The notes below the pieces were generated by a model. That model searched no databases. It was given only the letters and a program-made list of their open reading frames with translations, and had not been told where the DNA came from. Below, piece by piece: positions 1-8,930 of a DNA stretch of 64,000 bases (position 1 is the first letter of the stretch; each line of letters starts with the position of its first letter). This DNA is from Comamonas terrigena NBRC 13299. Its GTDB lineage: Bacteria > Pseudomonadota > Gammaproteobacteria > Burkholderiales > Burkholderiaceae_C. The stretch covers positions 2,251,001-2,315,000 of the forward strand of contig NZ_AP019749.1 in NCBI RefSeq assembly GCF_006740045.1. The letters are read 5' to 3'. A program made the position numbers and the translations under genes.

Positions 1-343
1 ACAAGTGTTTCTTTTGGATTGCTTTGTTGGATTTATGAAAAATTTTATTTAAGAAGATAAAATCAGAAACATTAATGCAGGTGTTAGCTACGCGACTTTG
101 GCAATTCCGGGAGGTGTTGTAGGGGTGGATTATAGGTACTGGATTAGTAGCATCAGCTGGAAGCGCATTAACCAGTAGATCAGCCATGGATGAGATTATT
201 AAAGTTTGTTCTCAGGAGACTGCATAAAAATTTATCGCAAATGTTTTTTGCATTCTTTTAATACTGAGATCAGAATTAATTCTCTTGTCGATCTTTCTGC
301 TGATTGGGATGCATTTGTGAACATGGTAAATAAGACCTATTAG
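1..343 (+). pseudogene. Decayed small gene(s), possible glycine-rich membrane or toxin C-terminus
   Basis: This AT-rich DNA is unlike the GC-rich remainder of the window. The frame entering at base 1 stops at about 60. A second reading through 65-120 has glycine and hydrophobic residues. Removing one base from the G-run at 122-125 joins it to a frame reading VVGWIIGTGLVASAGSAL and ending at 225-227. A third overlapping frame continues to a stop at 341-343 and ends SADWDAFVNMVNKTY. No single intact ORF is present. The glycine/alanine-rich hydrophobic stretch could be a pore-forming or membrane segment. I do not recognise the family. The pseudogene reading rests on inferred indels, which could also be sequencing errors. 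Confidence 0.35.
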
Positions 344-351
344 GTGAAAAG

Positions 352-656
352 ATGAAAAAAATAAAAAATAAAAAATATTTTTTATATATAACTATCGCAA
401 TGGGGGTGTTTTTATTATTTGTTTTTTTGCTTGCGAAGTTTAATTTCGGCGAGTATATATTGCTGATATACTGGTTTTATATTTGTGGTAAGAATATTCA
501 CGGTTATTTTTATGATGGAAGGATGTTCGCATTTGGGGGGCTGATGTTTCAAAGGGTGAAAATAATGATGAAGCAAGAGTATTTTTTCTCTATATGACAT
601 TGATATTGTATTTTGTTCTTTTATCGATTATACTGTTCACGTATTGGCGAATATAA
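352..656 (+). pseudogene. Small inner-membrane protein gene, frameshifted in a G6 run
   Basis: An 81-codon ORF starts at ATG 352 after a good AGGTG ribosome site that overlaps the stop of the preceding remnant. The N-terminus is lysine-rich, followed by a strong membrane segment (about residues 10-30) and a second hydrophobic stretch. Adding one G to the G6 run at 535-540 extends the frame past the stop at 595-597. The added tail contains NNDEARVFFLYM and a second clear membrane helix, ending at 654-656, for about 100 residues. That arrangement makes more sense than the short ORF, so the gene is probably frameshifted (mutation, phase variation or sequencing error). Position behind a possible toxin remnant suggests an immunity-like membrane protein; this is inference only. 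Confidence 0.4.
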
Positions 657-664
657 TTTTCAGT

Positions 665-1656
665 GGCGTTGTTGCATAAATCGCCTGCTAGGGTTAGGTA
701 GCCTCGGGCGATGAGTCAGTCCCGCAGTCCAAGCCTCGCTACCGCACCACCAACTGGAAGCAATACAACACAGCGCTCAAAGCTCGTGATTCCCTGACCA
801 TCTGCCTGGATAAAACCATTTTCTAGTTTGCCGCTGCCAGCGGAAAATGCGGACGCAGCCCGCAGTTCTCGGATACAGCGATTCAGTTCTGTCTGACCAT
901 CAAGCAATCTCTTTGGATTGGCCTTGCGCCAGACCACAGGCTTTGTGCAGTCACTACTAACTTTGTCTGGACTGCCGTGGCCACTTCCCGACTTCAGCAC
1001 GCTGTGTCGTCGTCAGCGCAGCCTGGATGCGCAAGTTACATACCGACCGAGCTTGGCAGGTCTGTTCCTGCTGGTCGACTCCACAGGCATCAAGTTCTAG
1101 GCGAAGGCGACTGAAAATTCAAAAAGCATGGGCCGGAGCGTCGCCGCCAGTGGCGCAAGTTGCACATCGGCATCGATGCCCAGACCTTGCAGGTGCGGGC
1201 CATCTGCGTCACCTCCAACAACGTCACTGACGCTGCAGTGCCGCCACAGTTGCTGGAGCAAATTCCGGGTGATGAGCCACTTCTGACGGCGACAGGTGAT
1301 GGCGCCTATGACACCCAGCCCGTACAAGCGACGGTCATTCAGCGCAATGCCACGCCCATCATTGTTCCGAGAAAGAATGCCAGGATGCGCAAAGGCGATT
1401 GCCGCATGCAGGTGCTTCGGTCGCGAGCGCTGGAAAAACTGGCGTTATTACCACCGACGCAGCCCGGTGGAGACCAAGATGAATTGCATCAAACGGCTGG
1501 GCAAATGTCACGCTCGATTGAGCGCCAGGTCAACGCGCTGCACATCCGCGCAGCCATCCTCAATCGGTTTATTGAACTGGGCTGCCCGCAGACGGTGGCT
1601 GTTGTAAGCCATGGTTGGGGAAAGTCTGGCCTGAGGCTGATTTATGCAACAGCGCC
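665..1656 (+). mobile_element. Degenerate IS5-family insertion sequence
   Basis: The ends are imperfect inverted repeats: GGCGTTGTTGCATAAATC at 665-682, and at the right end (reverse strand from 1656) GGCGCTGTTGCATAAATC. The interior matches an IS5/IS903-type DDE transposase in scrambled frames. I see no convincing target-site duplication (left flank CAGT, right flank CGCT), so the element is old or its flanks have diverged. It separates the AT-rich remnant genes from the GC-rich chromosome. Confidence 0.8.
711..1607 (+). pseudogene. IS5-family transposase, multiply frameshifted
   Basis: Recognisable transposase pieces appear in different frames. They are an N-terminal segment reading YRTTNWKQYNTALKAR (about 740-790), a stop within the next frame at about 830, then DTAIQFCLTIK, LCRRQRSLDAQVTYRPS and LLVDSTGIKF. 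The C-terminal half around HIGIDAQTLQVRAICVT and DGAYDT (1160-1330) carries the catalytic-domain context. The last part shifts again near 1400 into KMNCIKRLGK. At least three frameshifts and one nonsense codon make an active product unlikely. Confidence 0.8.
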
Positions 1657-1715
1657 CGCTGACTCCATGGCAGGCAGGTAGCAATCAGCAGCAGGCTTCC
1701 TGAGCACCAGGTAAA

Positions 1716-2249
1716 TCAGCCATCCACCGGCTGCAACGGTGTTTCCAGCAGCAACTGGTAGAACACCAGATCCAGCCAGCCGCCAAATTTGAAAGCCACC
1801 TGCGGCAGACTGCCCACCAGGGCAAAGCCCAGTTTTTCATGCAGGGCACGGCTGCCGGTATTGGCGGCGTCGATAGCGCCAACCAGTGCGTGCACATTGC
1901 CGCGCTTGCGGGCCTCGGCGATCAGCGCGTGCATCAGTTGAAGGCCCAGGCCACGCCCGCGCTGGGTGTGGTGTACGTAGACCGAATGTTCCATGGTGTA
2001 TTTGTAGGCCGGTTGTGGGCGAAACGGCCCGTAGCTGGCGAAGCCCAGCAGGGTTCCGGCAGCGTCTTCCAGACCCAGCACGGGCAGGTTGCCGATGAGC
2101 TTGCTGGCAAACCAGGCGGCCATTTGCTCGGGTGGGCGCGGGTGGTAGTCATACAGCGCAGTGGAAGTGGCGATGGCGTGGTTGAAAATGTCCAGAATCG
2201 CGCCAGCGTGGCGTTCGGGGGTGCAGGGCACCAGGTGCAGATCGTTCAT
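1716..2249 (-). CDS. GNAT N-acetyltransferase, phosphinothricin-acetyltransferase-like
   Basis: The 177-residue protein has a full GNAT fold. The N-terminal strand/helix includes ILDIFNHAI, the central region has GFASYGPF and YKYTMEHSVYV, and the acetyl-CoA loop is QRGRGLGLQLM. The C-terminal segment ANTGSRALHEKLGF is typical of the Pat/Bar and methionine-sulfoximine acetyltransferase group. It is expected to acetylate a small amine with acetyl-CoA in the cytoplasm; the substrate is unknown. The ATG at 2249 overlaps the stop of the upstream XRE/cupin gene (ATGA), so the two are translationally coupled and probably regulator and target. The same frame stays open upstream, but no start there fits the family length. 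Confidence 0.85.
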   Translation of the reverse strand: MNDLHLVPCTPERHAGAILDIFNHAIATSTALYDYHPRPPEQMAAWFASKLIGNLPVLGLEDAAGTLLGFASYGPFRPQPAYKYTMEHSVYVHHTQRGRGLGLQLMHALIAEARKRGNVHALVGAIDAANTGSRALHEKLGFALVGSLPQVAFKFGGWLDLVFYQLLLETPLQPVDG

Positions 2250-2860
2250 CGCAAGGTCCTGGCAGCCAGGGCTGCCGTGAAAGAAGGGGATGCCACCGTC
2301 GATGCCAGCACATAGCGGGCAGGGCGGTCGCCGGGGTTGGCAAAGACGATGGGCTGGTTGACCACCATGGCCAGGCAGTCGCCGGCCGCCAGTGCCCAGG
2401 TCTGGTGGCCTACGGTCAGTGTCATCCTGCCTTCCAGCAGCCACAGTTGCTGCTGGGGCGCGAGGTGTGCGGGCAGGTGGGTGGCGTTGTCAAAGGTCAC
2501 GCTCTGGCCGGCAGGGAAGGTCACTTCCACCAATTCCAGCGGTGCCCCCAGGCCGGGCGGCGTGAGGTGGCGGCGTTGGTAGCCGCTGCCAGGGTCGGTC
2601 CAGCAAGCCTGTTCGGCATGGCGGGCCAGCGGTGAGGGGGGGGTGTCGGCGGGCACGGCATCGAATAGCGTAGCCAACGGCACATCCAGTGCAGAGGCCA
2701 GCTTGCTCAGCACTGCTGCCGTAGGGCTGGTTTCGCCGCGCTCGATCAGCGAGATCATGGAGCGGCTCACGCCGCTGCGCTGTGCCAACAGATCCAGTGT
2801 GGCGCCCCGTGCCTTGCGCAAGCCACGCACACGGGCAGCGAGAAGGGTGTCGATGTCCAT
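2246..2860 (-). CDS. XRE-family regulator with C-terminal cupin domain
   Basis: The protein has about 204 residues from the ATG at 2860. An in-frame ATG at 2875 is an alternative. Residues 5-60 form a helix-turn-helix with LAQRSGVSRSMISLIERGETSPT, typical of the XRE group. Residues about 110-185 form a cupin barrel (QQQLWLLEGRMTLTVG, AGDCLAMVVNQP). This HipB/PuuR-like architecture usually senses a small ligand through the cupin and represses nearby metabolic genes. It overlaps the acetyltransferase gene by four bases, which suggests that it controls that enzyme and itself. Confidence 0.88.
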   Translation of the reverse strand: MDIDTLLAARVRGLRKARGATLDLLAQRSGVSRSMISLIERGETSPTAAVLSKLASALDVPLATLFDAVPADTPPSPLARHAEQACWTDPGSGYQRRHLTPPGLGAPLELVEVTFPAGQSVTFDNATHLPAHLAPQQQLWLLEGRMTLTVGHQTWALAAGDCLAMVVNQPIVFANPGDRPARYVLASTVASPSFTAALAARTLR

Positions 2861-2875
2861 GCATCCATTATGCAA

Positions 2876-3301
2876 GAAATAAATTCCAGCATCATGGAAT
2901 TTGCCGCTCTATGGCTTGACTGCGCGTACCGGGGTTGCAGAGAGCTTGGCGGGCAGGCAACCGTTGACCGCGCCTGCGTGAAAAGTTGCGCAGGCCTGGC
3001 TCGCAGGCATCGCTGTGCTGTCGCTCCTGCAGTGTGTGGCAGTGGTGGTGCCTGCGCCTTGCAAGGTTGCAGACCATGCTGGAGCCGCTGTCTCGCTCAG
3101 CTTCTTGGAGCCCCAATCTCCAGGGCTGGGCATGGCAAAACCTCTGCCTGGCGCATTTCCCGATTTCCAGCCGCATCTGTCACCAGCAAGACAAAGCCGT
3201 CGCACAACAGATAATGCGCTGCACCAGCCTGGTGCTACGATTTATCGTGAATATGCGCAGACATATTCATTCAAAAATAATCGGATTGGAGACAAATCAC
3301 C
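2876..3301. other. Intergenic region, no gene seen
   Basis: This stretch separates the divergent XRE regulator and serine hydrolase genes. The short ORFs in it have no coding character. The last about 60 bases (AATATGCGCAGACATATTC and an A-rich stretch) turn AT-rich and probably hold the hydrolase promoter. A GGAG ribosome site lies at about 3287-3291. Confidence 0.4.
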
Positions 3302-4525
3302 ATGCTTTTGCGCCACACCCTGAATGCCGTCTCTCTGGCCTTGATTTCCATTTTCTGTACAGCTGCCATGGCCGACGGCCTGCCCAATGTGCACAGCAAG
3401 GAACGTATCGGTACCGTACAGCAGGTTTACGACGGTGCACTGCTGCCGGATGTGCAGGCCAACACCTTCCGCAATATCGACCGTTTGTTTTCGACCCGCA
3501 CCATCCACAAGGGGAAGACAGTTTATCCGTTGCCAAAATCCGATGTGCAGCTGAAGAATTTCAGCTTTGCATCCAATGGCAAGAACTACGACTTGTACGA
3601 TTATGTTTCGATCAACCGCGTCAGCGGCTTGCTGGTGATCAAGAGCGGAAAAATTGCATTTGAAGACTATGAGCTGGGCAACAGCGATCAAACCCGCTGG
3701 ATGTCCATGTCGGTGGTCAAGTCCATCACCGCAACGTTGGTGGGTATTGCCATTCAAGACGGGTTCATCAAGAGCATCGACGATCCGGTGACCCGGTACC
3801 TGCCCGAACTCAAGGGCAGTGCCTACGATGGTGTGTCGGTGCGCAATCTGCTGCAAATGGCTTCCGGCGTGCAGTGGAACGAAACCTATACCGACCCGGC
3901 TTCCGACCGCCGCAAGATGCTGGAAGTGCAGAACGCCCAGACGCCCGGGGCCGTGCTCAAGCTGATGGCCCAGTTGCCCCGCGCAGCCGCCCCCGGCACG
4001 CGCTGGAACTACAGCACGGGCGAAACCCATGTGGCCGGCGCCCTGGTGCGCGCAGCCGTAGGCAAGCCTGTGGCGCAGTATTTGTCCGAGCGTGTGTGGG
4101 CCAAGTTTGGCATGGAGTCCGACGCTACCTGGTGGCTGGAATCTCCCAATGGCCTGGAAGTGGGGGGCAGCGGCCTGTCGGCCACGTTGCGCGACTATGG
4201 GCGTTTTGGCCTGTTCCTGATGGGGGGCGGTAAAGTGGGCAATGAGCAGTTGTTGCCTGCCGGCTGGGTGGCCGATGCAGGCAGCCCCAAGATGGTGGAC
4301 GGCAAACCGGTGGACTACGGCTACATGCTGTGGCCCATTCCCAAGTCCCAGGGCACGCCCAACGAAGGTGCCTTTGAAGCACGCGGCATTTTTGGCCAGC
4401 ATGTCTACATGAACCCGCGCGAAAACACAGTGATCGTGGTGTGGGGGGCCTTGCCCAAGCCCACGGGCAAGAACACCATCAATGACAATGATTTCTTTGC
4501 TGCAGCGGTGCAGGCCTTGCGGTAA
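3302..4525 (+). CDS. Secreted serine hydrolase, beta-lactamase / 6-aminohexanoate-dimer hydrolase type
   Basis: The protein has 407 residues. Residues 1-24 are a signal peptide ending AAMADG, so it acts in the periplasm or outside. The beta-lactamase/penicillin-binding fold is shown by the SxxK nucleophile motif S137-V-V-K140 and the second motif Y237-S-T after RWN. GIFGQHVYMNP near the C-terminus occupies the place of the third motif. The spacing fits class C-like esterases such as NylB amide hydrolases and EstB esterases rather than a true beta-lactamase. GGAG precedes the ATG, and a strong terminator follows at 4542. The gene is monocistronic; the substrate cannot be told from sequence. 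Confidence 0.85.
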   Translation: MLLRHTLNAVSLALISIFCTAAMADGLPNVHSKERIGTVQQVYDGALLPDVQANTFRNIDRLFSTRTIHKGKTVYPLPKSDVQLKNFSFASNGKNYDLYDYVSINRVSGLLVIKSGKIAFEDYELGNSDQTRWMSMSVVKSITATLVGIAIQDGFIKSIDDPVTRYLPELKGSAYDGVSVRNLLQMASGVQWNETYTDPASDRRKMLEVQNAQTPGAVLKLMAQLPRAAAPGTRWNYSTGETHVAGALVRAAVGKPVAQYLSERVWAKFGMESDATWWLESPNGLEVGGSGLSATLRDYGRFGLFLMGGGKVGNEQLLPAGWVADAGSPKMVDGKPVDYGYMLWPIPKSQGTPNEGAFEARGIFGQHVYMNPRENTVIVVWGALPKPTGKNTINDNDFFAAAVQALR

Positions 4526-4541
4526 GGCATGGGTGAACCAT

Positions 4542-4572
4542 GAAAAGCGCTCGAAAGGGCGCTTTTCTGTTT
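4542..4572 (+). terminator. Intrinsic terminator of the serine hydrolase gene
   Basis: A GAAAAGCGCTC / GGGCGCTTTTC stem with a short GAAA-type loop is followed by CTGTTTT. It lies 17 bases past the hydrolase stop codon. Confidence 0.8.
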
Positions 4573-5187
4573 TGAAGATCATTATTGTTGATCTCTTGTA
4601 AAGATAAATATTAATCTTCAGAGAGGATATGGGAAATTCGTTTTATAACACATGAAAACAGAATATTATCTAATTATTTAATAGGGAAATATTCAATAAA
4701 CTATTTATTGCAATGCGATTGCGCTACATTAATTCATGTTTCACGGTTAGAAAATTATAATTCACGGCTTTGTTCTTCATTGTCCGTTCATGGATTAATG
4801 CAAGCAGGTATTAAGAATATAAATGCAGCATCTGGGTTTGCTCATGCACTGAATAATCCGATACCTGTTGCATTGAAAATGCAGCCACCAACGCCTCAAG
4901 CGCGCGTGCCAGGGGCACCTGTGGATTCATGGCCTGGTCCGATGGCTGGTGCACTGGCCGACAGCAAGCATCTGTGTACGGCGAATCAACAGCCGCCCAG
5001 ACCGTCAAAGGCTTGCTATTTACCGCCAGGTCTTACACTCTGATCGTTTATTACGCTGAGCGACTGCGCCGCGATGGGCCGGCGCAGCTTTCCTGATCCA
5101 CATGTGAGCAAAGTGCTGTCCTGCGGGCCGGGGCGCTTTGCGGCGGCAGTTCTGTACAGGCCCTACTTGGTACCCCTTCACTTTTCC
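4573..5187. other. AT-rich intergenic region
   Basis: About 4575-4860 is clearly AT-rich and then composition returns to GC-rich. An ORF at 4708-5043 spans the composition break and has no protein character. The upstream region of the diguanylate cyclase lies in the last 100 bases. The AT-rich part may be a remnant of acquired DNA; nothing recognisable remains. Confidence 0.35.
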
Positions 5188-6411
5188 ATGGTTGCAACCA
5201 TTCTTGTTGGCATGCTGTGCGCACACCTGCTGTGCTTTGCAGCGATGTTCCTGCTCATCAGCAAGCGCCTGCATGGCAAGAAGATGGGACTGGACTTTTT
5301 TGCCGTGGGCAATCTGCTGTTGGGGCTGGCCTATGTGCTGCAACTGGTGGAAGGCGGGCCGGCCTGGAGTGTGATGAGCGTGGTCAACCACACGCTGACA
5401 CTGGCGTCCCCGGTGGCCTTTTGGCTGGGGGCCATGCGTTTTTTTGGGCGGCCCGTACCGTTGCTGCGGCCGCTGCTGGTGTTTGCGGCCGTCTACAGCA
5501 TGGCCCAGGTGCTGGTGCAGTGGAGCCTGGGGCCGGTGGCGCGCTACGCCATGCTGTCGGGCGTTTCGGCGCTGATGTTCCTGCTGATGGCCGGCACGGT
5601 GGTCTATGGGGTGCGCACCTTTGCCAAGGACTTGTACGGCGAGATGGTGTTTTTTGCGGCCCTGATCTTTGGCATCTGCGTGCTCAATGCAGTCAAATTC
5701 GTCAAATTGCTGAGTGGCGGGCTGGCAGCGCTGCAGATGGATGCCGATTTCCAGCTGGTGTTCTATATCTACATGTCTTTCCTCGCGACGGTGCTGCCGC
5801 CATCCATCATCTGGCTGGTGCTGCGCAGGCTGACGGATGAGCTGCGCAATCTGGCAGCGCGTGACCCGATGACGCAACTGCTCAACCGCCGTGGGCTGAA
5901 CGATGCGCTGCAGCTGTATTTCAACTCCCGCAAGGCCGTGCCGGCGCATGCGCTCATGGTGGACGTGGACCACTTCAAGCGCATCAATGACCGCTACGGC
6001 CACCAGGCGGGTGACACGGTGCTGTGCCATGTGGCGCAGGTGTTGCACCACACGGTGCGCCGCGGCGATCTGACCGGACGCATCGGGGGGGAAGAATTTG
6101 TCGCCATCTGCCTGGACAGCGATGTGGATGGCGTGATGCAACTGGCAGAACGCCTGCGGGCCGCCATCGAAAGCCAGGCCGTTGCCATGGCGGGCGGGGG
6201 GCAGATGCTGCACTGTACGGTCACCGTGGGTGTGTCGCACCACTTTATGGGCGCGCAAGGTCTGGAGGCGGCCATGCAGGAGGCCGATGCCGCCTTGTAC
6301 CGCGGCAAGGCTGCCGGGCGCAACCGGGTGGAGCTGGCCGCCTGCGCCCAGAATGGCTTGCCCGTCCAGCGCACAGACTGCCCATCCGACACGACCAAGA
6401 CGGCGATGTAG
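5188..6411 (+). CDS. Membrane-bound diguanylate cyclase (GGDEF)
   Basis: Starting at ATG 5188 the protein has 407 residues. The N-terminal half is six to seven membrane helices without an evident ligand domain. The C-terminal half is a GGDEF domain beginning RDPMTQLLNRRGL, with DVDHFKRINDRYGH and the active-site loop GGEEF intact, ending ADAALYRGKAAGRNRV. It should make cyclic di-GMP from two GTP at the inner membrane. The frame is open from an ATG at 5074, but residues before 5188 are not membrane-like, so the later start is preferred; neither has a clear ribosome site. The next gene is convergent. Confidence 0.88.
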   Translation: MVATILVGMLCAHLLCFAAMFLLISKRLHGKKMGLDFFAVGNLLLGLAYVLQLVEGGPAWSVMSVVNHTLTLASPVAFWLGAMRFFGRPVPLLRPLLVFAAVYSMAQVLVQWSLGPVARYAMLSGVSALMFLLMAGTVVYGVRTFAKDLYGEMVFFAALIFGICVLNAVKFVKLLSGGLAALQMDADFQLVFYIYMSFLATVLPPSIIWLVLRRLTDELRNLAARDPMTQLLNRRGLNDALQLYFNSRKAVPAHALMVDVDHFKRINDRYGHQAGDTVLCHVAQVLHHTVRRGDLTGRIGGEEFVAICLDSDVDGVMQLAERLRAAIESQAVAMAGGGQMLHCTVTVGVSHHFMGAQGLEAAMQEADAALYRGKAAGRNRVELAACAQNGLPVQRTDCPSDTTKTAM

Positions 6412-6451
6412 CCTGCGTGGTGCACGTCCTACGGTGCGGACGGCGCAGGTG

Positions 6452-7339
6452 TTATCGGGCCACAGGCTCTTGCAGAGCGGGCGAGGCAGCGGAAGGCGCG
6501 TCGGTGTCAGGCCCCGTTGGCTTCAGCAATGGCTGCAGATGCTGTGCCAGTGTCGCGGTAGAGAGCTCGCCCACGCGCAACGCGCTCTGGCGACCTTGGG
6601 CATCGACAAACACCGTGGTGGGCAGCGCACTGCTGCGCAGCAAGCGGCCCAGTTCCTGGCGTTCATCCAGCAACACCTGGGCGGGAGGCAGCCGCTGCTG
6701 GGCCGCGTACTGCAGCACGGTTTCCGGCGACTCTCCCTGGTTGACCCAGAGAAAGCGCACGTCCGGGTGCTCACGCTGGGCTTGCAGCAGGGCGGGCATC
6801 TCGCGGCGGCATGGCGGGCACCAGGTGGCCCAGAGGTTGATGACCAGGGGTTGGCCTTGCTGCTGGGCCAGTTGATCCAGCTGCACGGTGCGTGCATCCA
6901 GCGCCACGGCGGAGAAGGTGGGCAGTGGTGCCTGACCGGGCGCCATGGCTTGGCGAAGCCCTTGCGCACCCAACCACAGCGCCAGAGCACCGGCAATGCC
7001 CACCATGGCGGCGGGGGCCAGCGGATGGCGCCTCAGCCACAGCGTTGCCCCATATAGCAGTACGGCGATCGTGCCCACGCTGGCGGTCCATCCTCCGTCA
7101 CGGATGTCGAATGCCGCCCAGGCAGGCTGGGCGTAGTGGGGCGCGAACTCCAACACAAAGGCGGCGCGCGCCGCCAGCAAGCCGCAGACCAGTAACAGCC
7201 AGCCATGCCAGCCCCAAATCTGCTGGCTGCGCGCGGCCCGGCGCTGGGCCAGGGCATCGCCCAGCCACCAGGCGGCAAACAGTTGCAAGGGGGCAAGGGG
7301 CAGGGCCAGAGGGCCGATGCGCAAGACTTCTTCCATCAC
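6452..7339 (-). CDS. TlpA-type thioredoxin with Lgt-like membrane N-terminus
   Basis: The 295-residue protein starts at GTG 7339 or the adjacent ATG 7336. Residues 1-130 form several membrane helices resembling a shortened Lgt domain (LAARAAFVLEFAPHY, then a GG pair). Residues 140-275 form a TlpA/ResA thioredoxin domain with catalytic W-C174-P-P-C177. The topology puts the thioredoxin domain in the periplasm, where it could keep apocytochrome cysteines reduced or repair disulfides. The neighbouring genes encode two dihaem c-type cytochromes on the same strand, which supports a role in cytochrome c maturation. A terminator separates them, so the gene is probably transcribed on its own. Confidence 0.82.
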   Translation of the reverse strand: MMEEVLRIGPLALPLAPLQLFAAWWLGDALAQRRAARSQQIWGWHGWLLLVCGLLAARAAFVLEFAPHYAQPAWAAFDIRDGGWTASVGTIAVLLYGATLWLRRHPLAPAAMVGIAGALALWLGAQGLRQAMAPGQAPLPTFSAVALDARTVQLDQLAQQQGQPLVINLWATWCPPCRREMPALLQAQREHPDVRFLWVNQGESPETVLQYAAQQRLPPAQVLLDERQELGRLLRSSALPTTVFVDAQGRQSALRVGELSTATLAQHLQPLLKPTGPDTDAPSAASPALQEPVAR

Positions 7340-7900
7340 ATATCCGGGTCAAGAGGGAGGGGCGGGCAAGGAGCCCAGTCGCACAGCCTACCGTAGCGCG
7401 CCAAGCAGGGTGCTGCGGCATGGATAGCAGCGCACCCGCAGCCAGTCGGCAAAGGGCGCAGAGCTTCAGCGGCGGTCGTGGCATCAGGCGGCAGCTGGCG
7501 TGGGAATGCAGCTGGCGCGGCGGCCGTGCCGAAGTGCATCGCAGACCAGCGGGCCAAAAAAATCCCCCGGCCCAAGGCGACCGGGGGGAAGCACAAGCGT
7601 CAGCCTGGACGTTGCCCACCGTGGGCGCGCAACAGGCTGACGGTCAGATTGGGCCCTGCTTGCGTTAGGAGGGGATTAAGTACCGATCGCACAAGCCTCG
7701 CTACGCCTTTGCCCTGCCTAGTTCAGGACCCAACCAAAGCTGGAATGCAGCGCGTGCCAGCAGCTCCAAAGCATGGGGTGCAGCCTGCGCTCCGGGCGTG
7801 TCTGCTGGCCCGATTCGGGCAGCCCCGCGCCAACCACCTGTGCCGAGGCGAGCGATGAGGGCCGAGCACCTGCCAGCCCACACCAATACAGGCCAGTCGT
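7340..7900. other. Intergenic region holding the tsd terminator
   Basis: No gene is supported here. The only clear element is the terminator at 7556-7587. Short ORFs lack family or codon signal. The part below 7550 presumably carries the promoter of the TlpA-like gene. Confidence 0.4.
7556..7587 (-). terminator. Intrinsic terminator downstream of tsdA
   Basis: On the minus strand a CCCCCGG / CCGGGGG stem with a 10-base loop is followed by a run of Ts (A-run at 7556-7562 on the plus strand). It ends transcription coming from the cytochrome genes. Confidence 0.7.
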
Positions 7901-8914
7901 TCAGACGCCCTTGCCCAGCAGCCTTCCGTTGACTTCCACGCCGTACAAGGAGTTGGGGCTGTTGTGAAAGACCTCGCGCGTGCGGGCGATATCCCCATTG
8001 AAGCGCGGATCCTGCGGGCGCTCGAAGCTGTTGATGAAAGTGGCCACCTCCCAGGCTTCCTGGTCGCTCAGGTCGTTGTGCAGACCATATGGCATATTGG
8101 ATTTGATGAAGCTGGCCGCCTTGTCGATCTCGTGCATGCCGGCTCCCCAGTTGTAGGAGTCCTTGCCCCAGAGGGCCGGAAATACCGTCACGCCGTCTTT
8201 CTTCTGGCCCTGGCCGCTGTCGCCGTGGCACAGCGCGCACTTGGCCGCATAGACCTTCTGGCCCGCTTCAAAGGTGGGCGCCACCTCGGCTTGGGACAAT
8301 TTCTGGAAGCCGGCGCCGGGCAATTTTTCGCCAAGGGGGGCTTTTTGCGCCATCCAATAGGCATAGGCTTCCACCGCTACCAAAATGTCGTGGCCATCGT
8401 CCGGTGCCTTGCCGTTCATGGAATACATGAAGCAACCACGCACGCGTTCGGCAAAGGTGTCGACATGGTCCGTCTTTTTGCGATAGGCCGGGTACAGCGG
8501 GTAGGCCCCCCACATGGGCGCCGCGTTCTTCAGGCGACCGGCGTCCAGGTGGCAGTTCACGCAGTTGAGCGAATTGCCGGAAAAGCCTTTGGCATTCTCG
8601 GGCGTGCGCAGGAAGATGGCTTCACCGCGCTGGATCCACTCTCCCATCTTGCTGTCCGGAATCGCGCGCGCATCGGGCACGCTGTATGCCGCCGGTTGCA
8701 ATACGGCTTGCGCGGTCTGGGCCTGCTTGGCGGCCTGGGCGGCTTTCTCGGCCGCAGCGCGTTGTGCCTTGGGGGTGTCGGGGAGGCTGTAGGCAATGCC
8801 GCCGATGGCGGCCACCAGCGGGATGGCGCAAAAAGCCACTGCCAAAGCAGCGCCCAGCGTACCGCTGGCGTGCTGGCGGTCTGCCGTGGTGTGCACAGAA
8901 GAGTCCGTGGTCAT
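7901..8914 (-). CDS. tsdA: Thiosulfate dehydrogenase, dihaem cytochrome c (TsdA)
   Basis: The 337-residue protein starts at ATG 8914 and has an N-terminal membrane anchor (residues 20-42). It carries two haem c motifs, C118-V-N-C121-H122 and C226-A-L-C229-H230. The stretch after haem 1 (NCHLDAGR, then RVRGCFMYSMNGKAPDD) is characteristic of TsdA, in which a cysteine acts as the unusual axial ligand of the catalytic haem; Cys161 is the candidate. The enzyme joins two thiosulfate molecules to tetrathionate in the periplasm. It lies 16 bases after the dihaem partner gene, the usual tsdB-tsdA order. The family is clear, but some TsdA relatives prefer the reverse reaction, tetrathionate reduction. 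Confidence 0.87.
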   Translation of the reverse strand: MTTDSSVHTTADRQHASGTLGAALAVAFCAIPLVAAIGGIAYSLPDTPKAQRAAAEKAAQAAKQAQTAQAVLQPAAYSVPDARAIPDSKMGEWIQRGEAIFLRTPENAKGFSGNSLNCVNCHLDAGRLKNAAPMWGAYPLYPAYRKKTDHVDTFAERVRGCFMYSMNGKAPDDGHDILVAVEAYAYWMAQKAPLGEKLPGAGFQKLSQAEVAPTFEAGQKVYAAKCALCHGDSGQGQKKDGVTVFPALWGKDSYNWGAGMHEIDKAASFIKSNMPYGLHNDLSDQEAWEVATFINSFERPQDPRFNGDIARTREVFHNSPNSLYGVEVNGRLLGKGV

Positions 8915-8930
8915 ATCCGGGGTCTGCCTT

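Noticed and set aside
3242..4582. 446-codon minus-strand ORF opposite the serine hydrolase
   Set aside because: It has no recognisable domains, and the plus strand encodes a full enzyme with signal peptide and motifs.
4708..5043. 111-codon ORF in the AT-rich intergenic region
   Set aside because: It spans a composition break, has no ribosome site and an irregular residue content.
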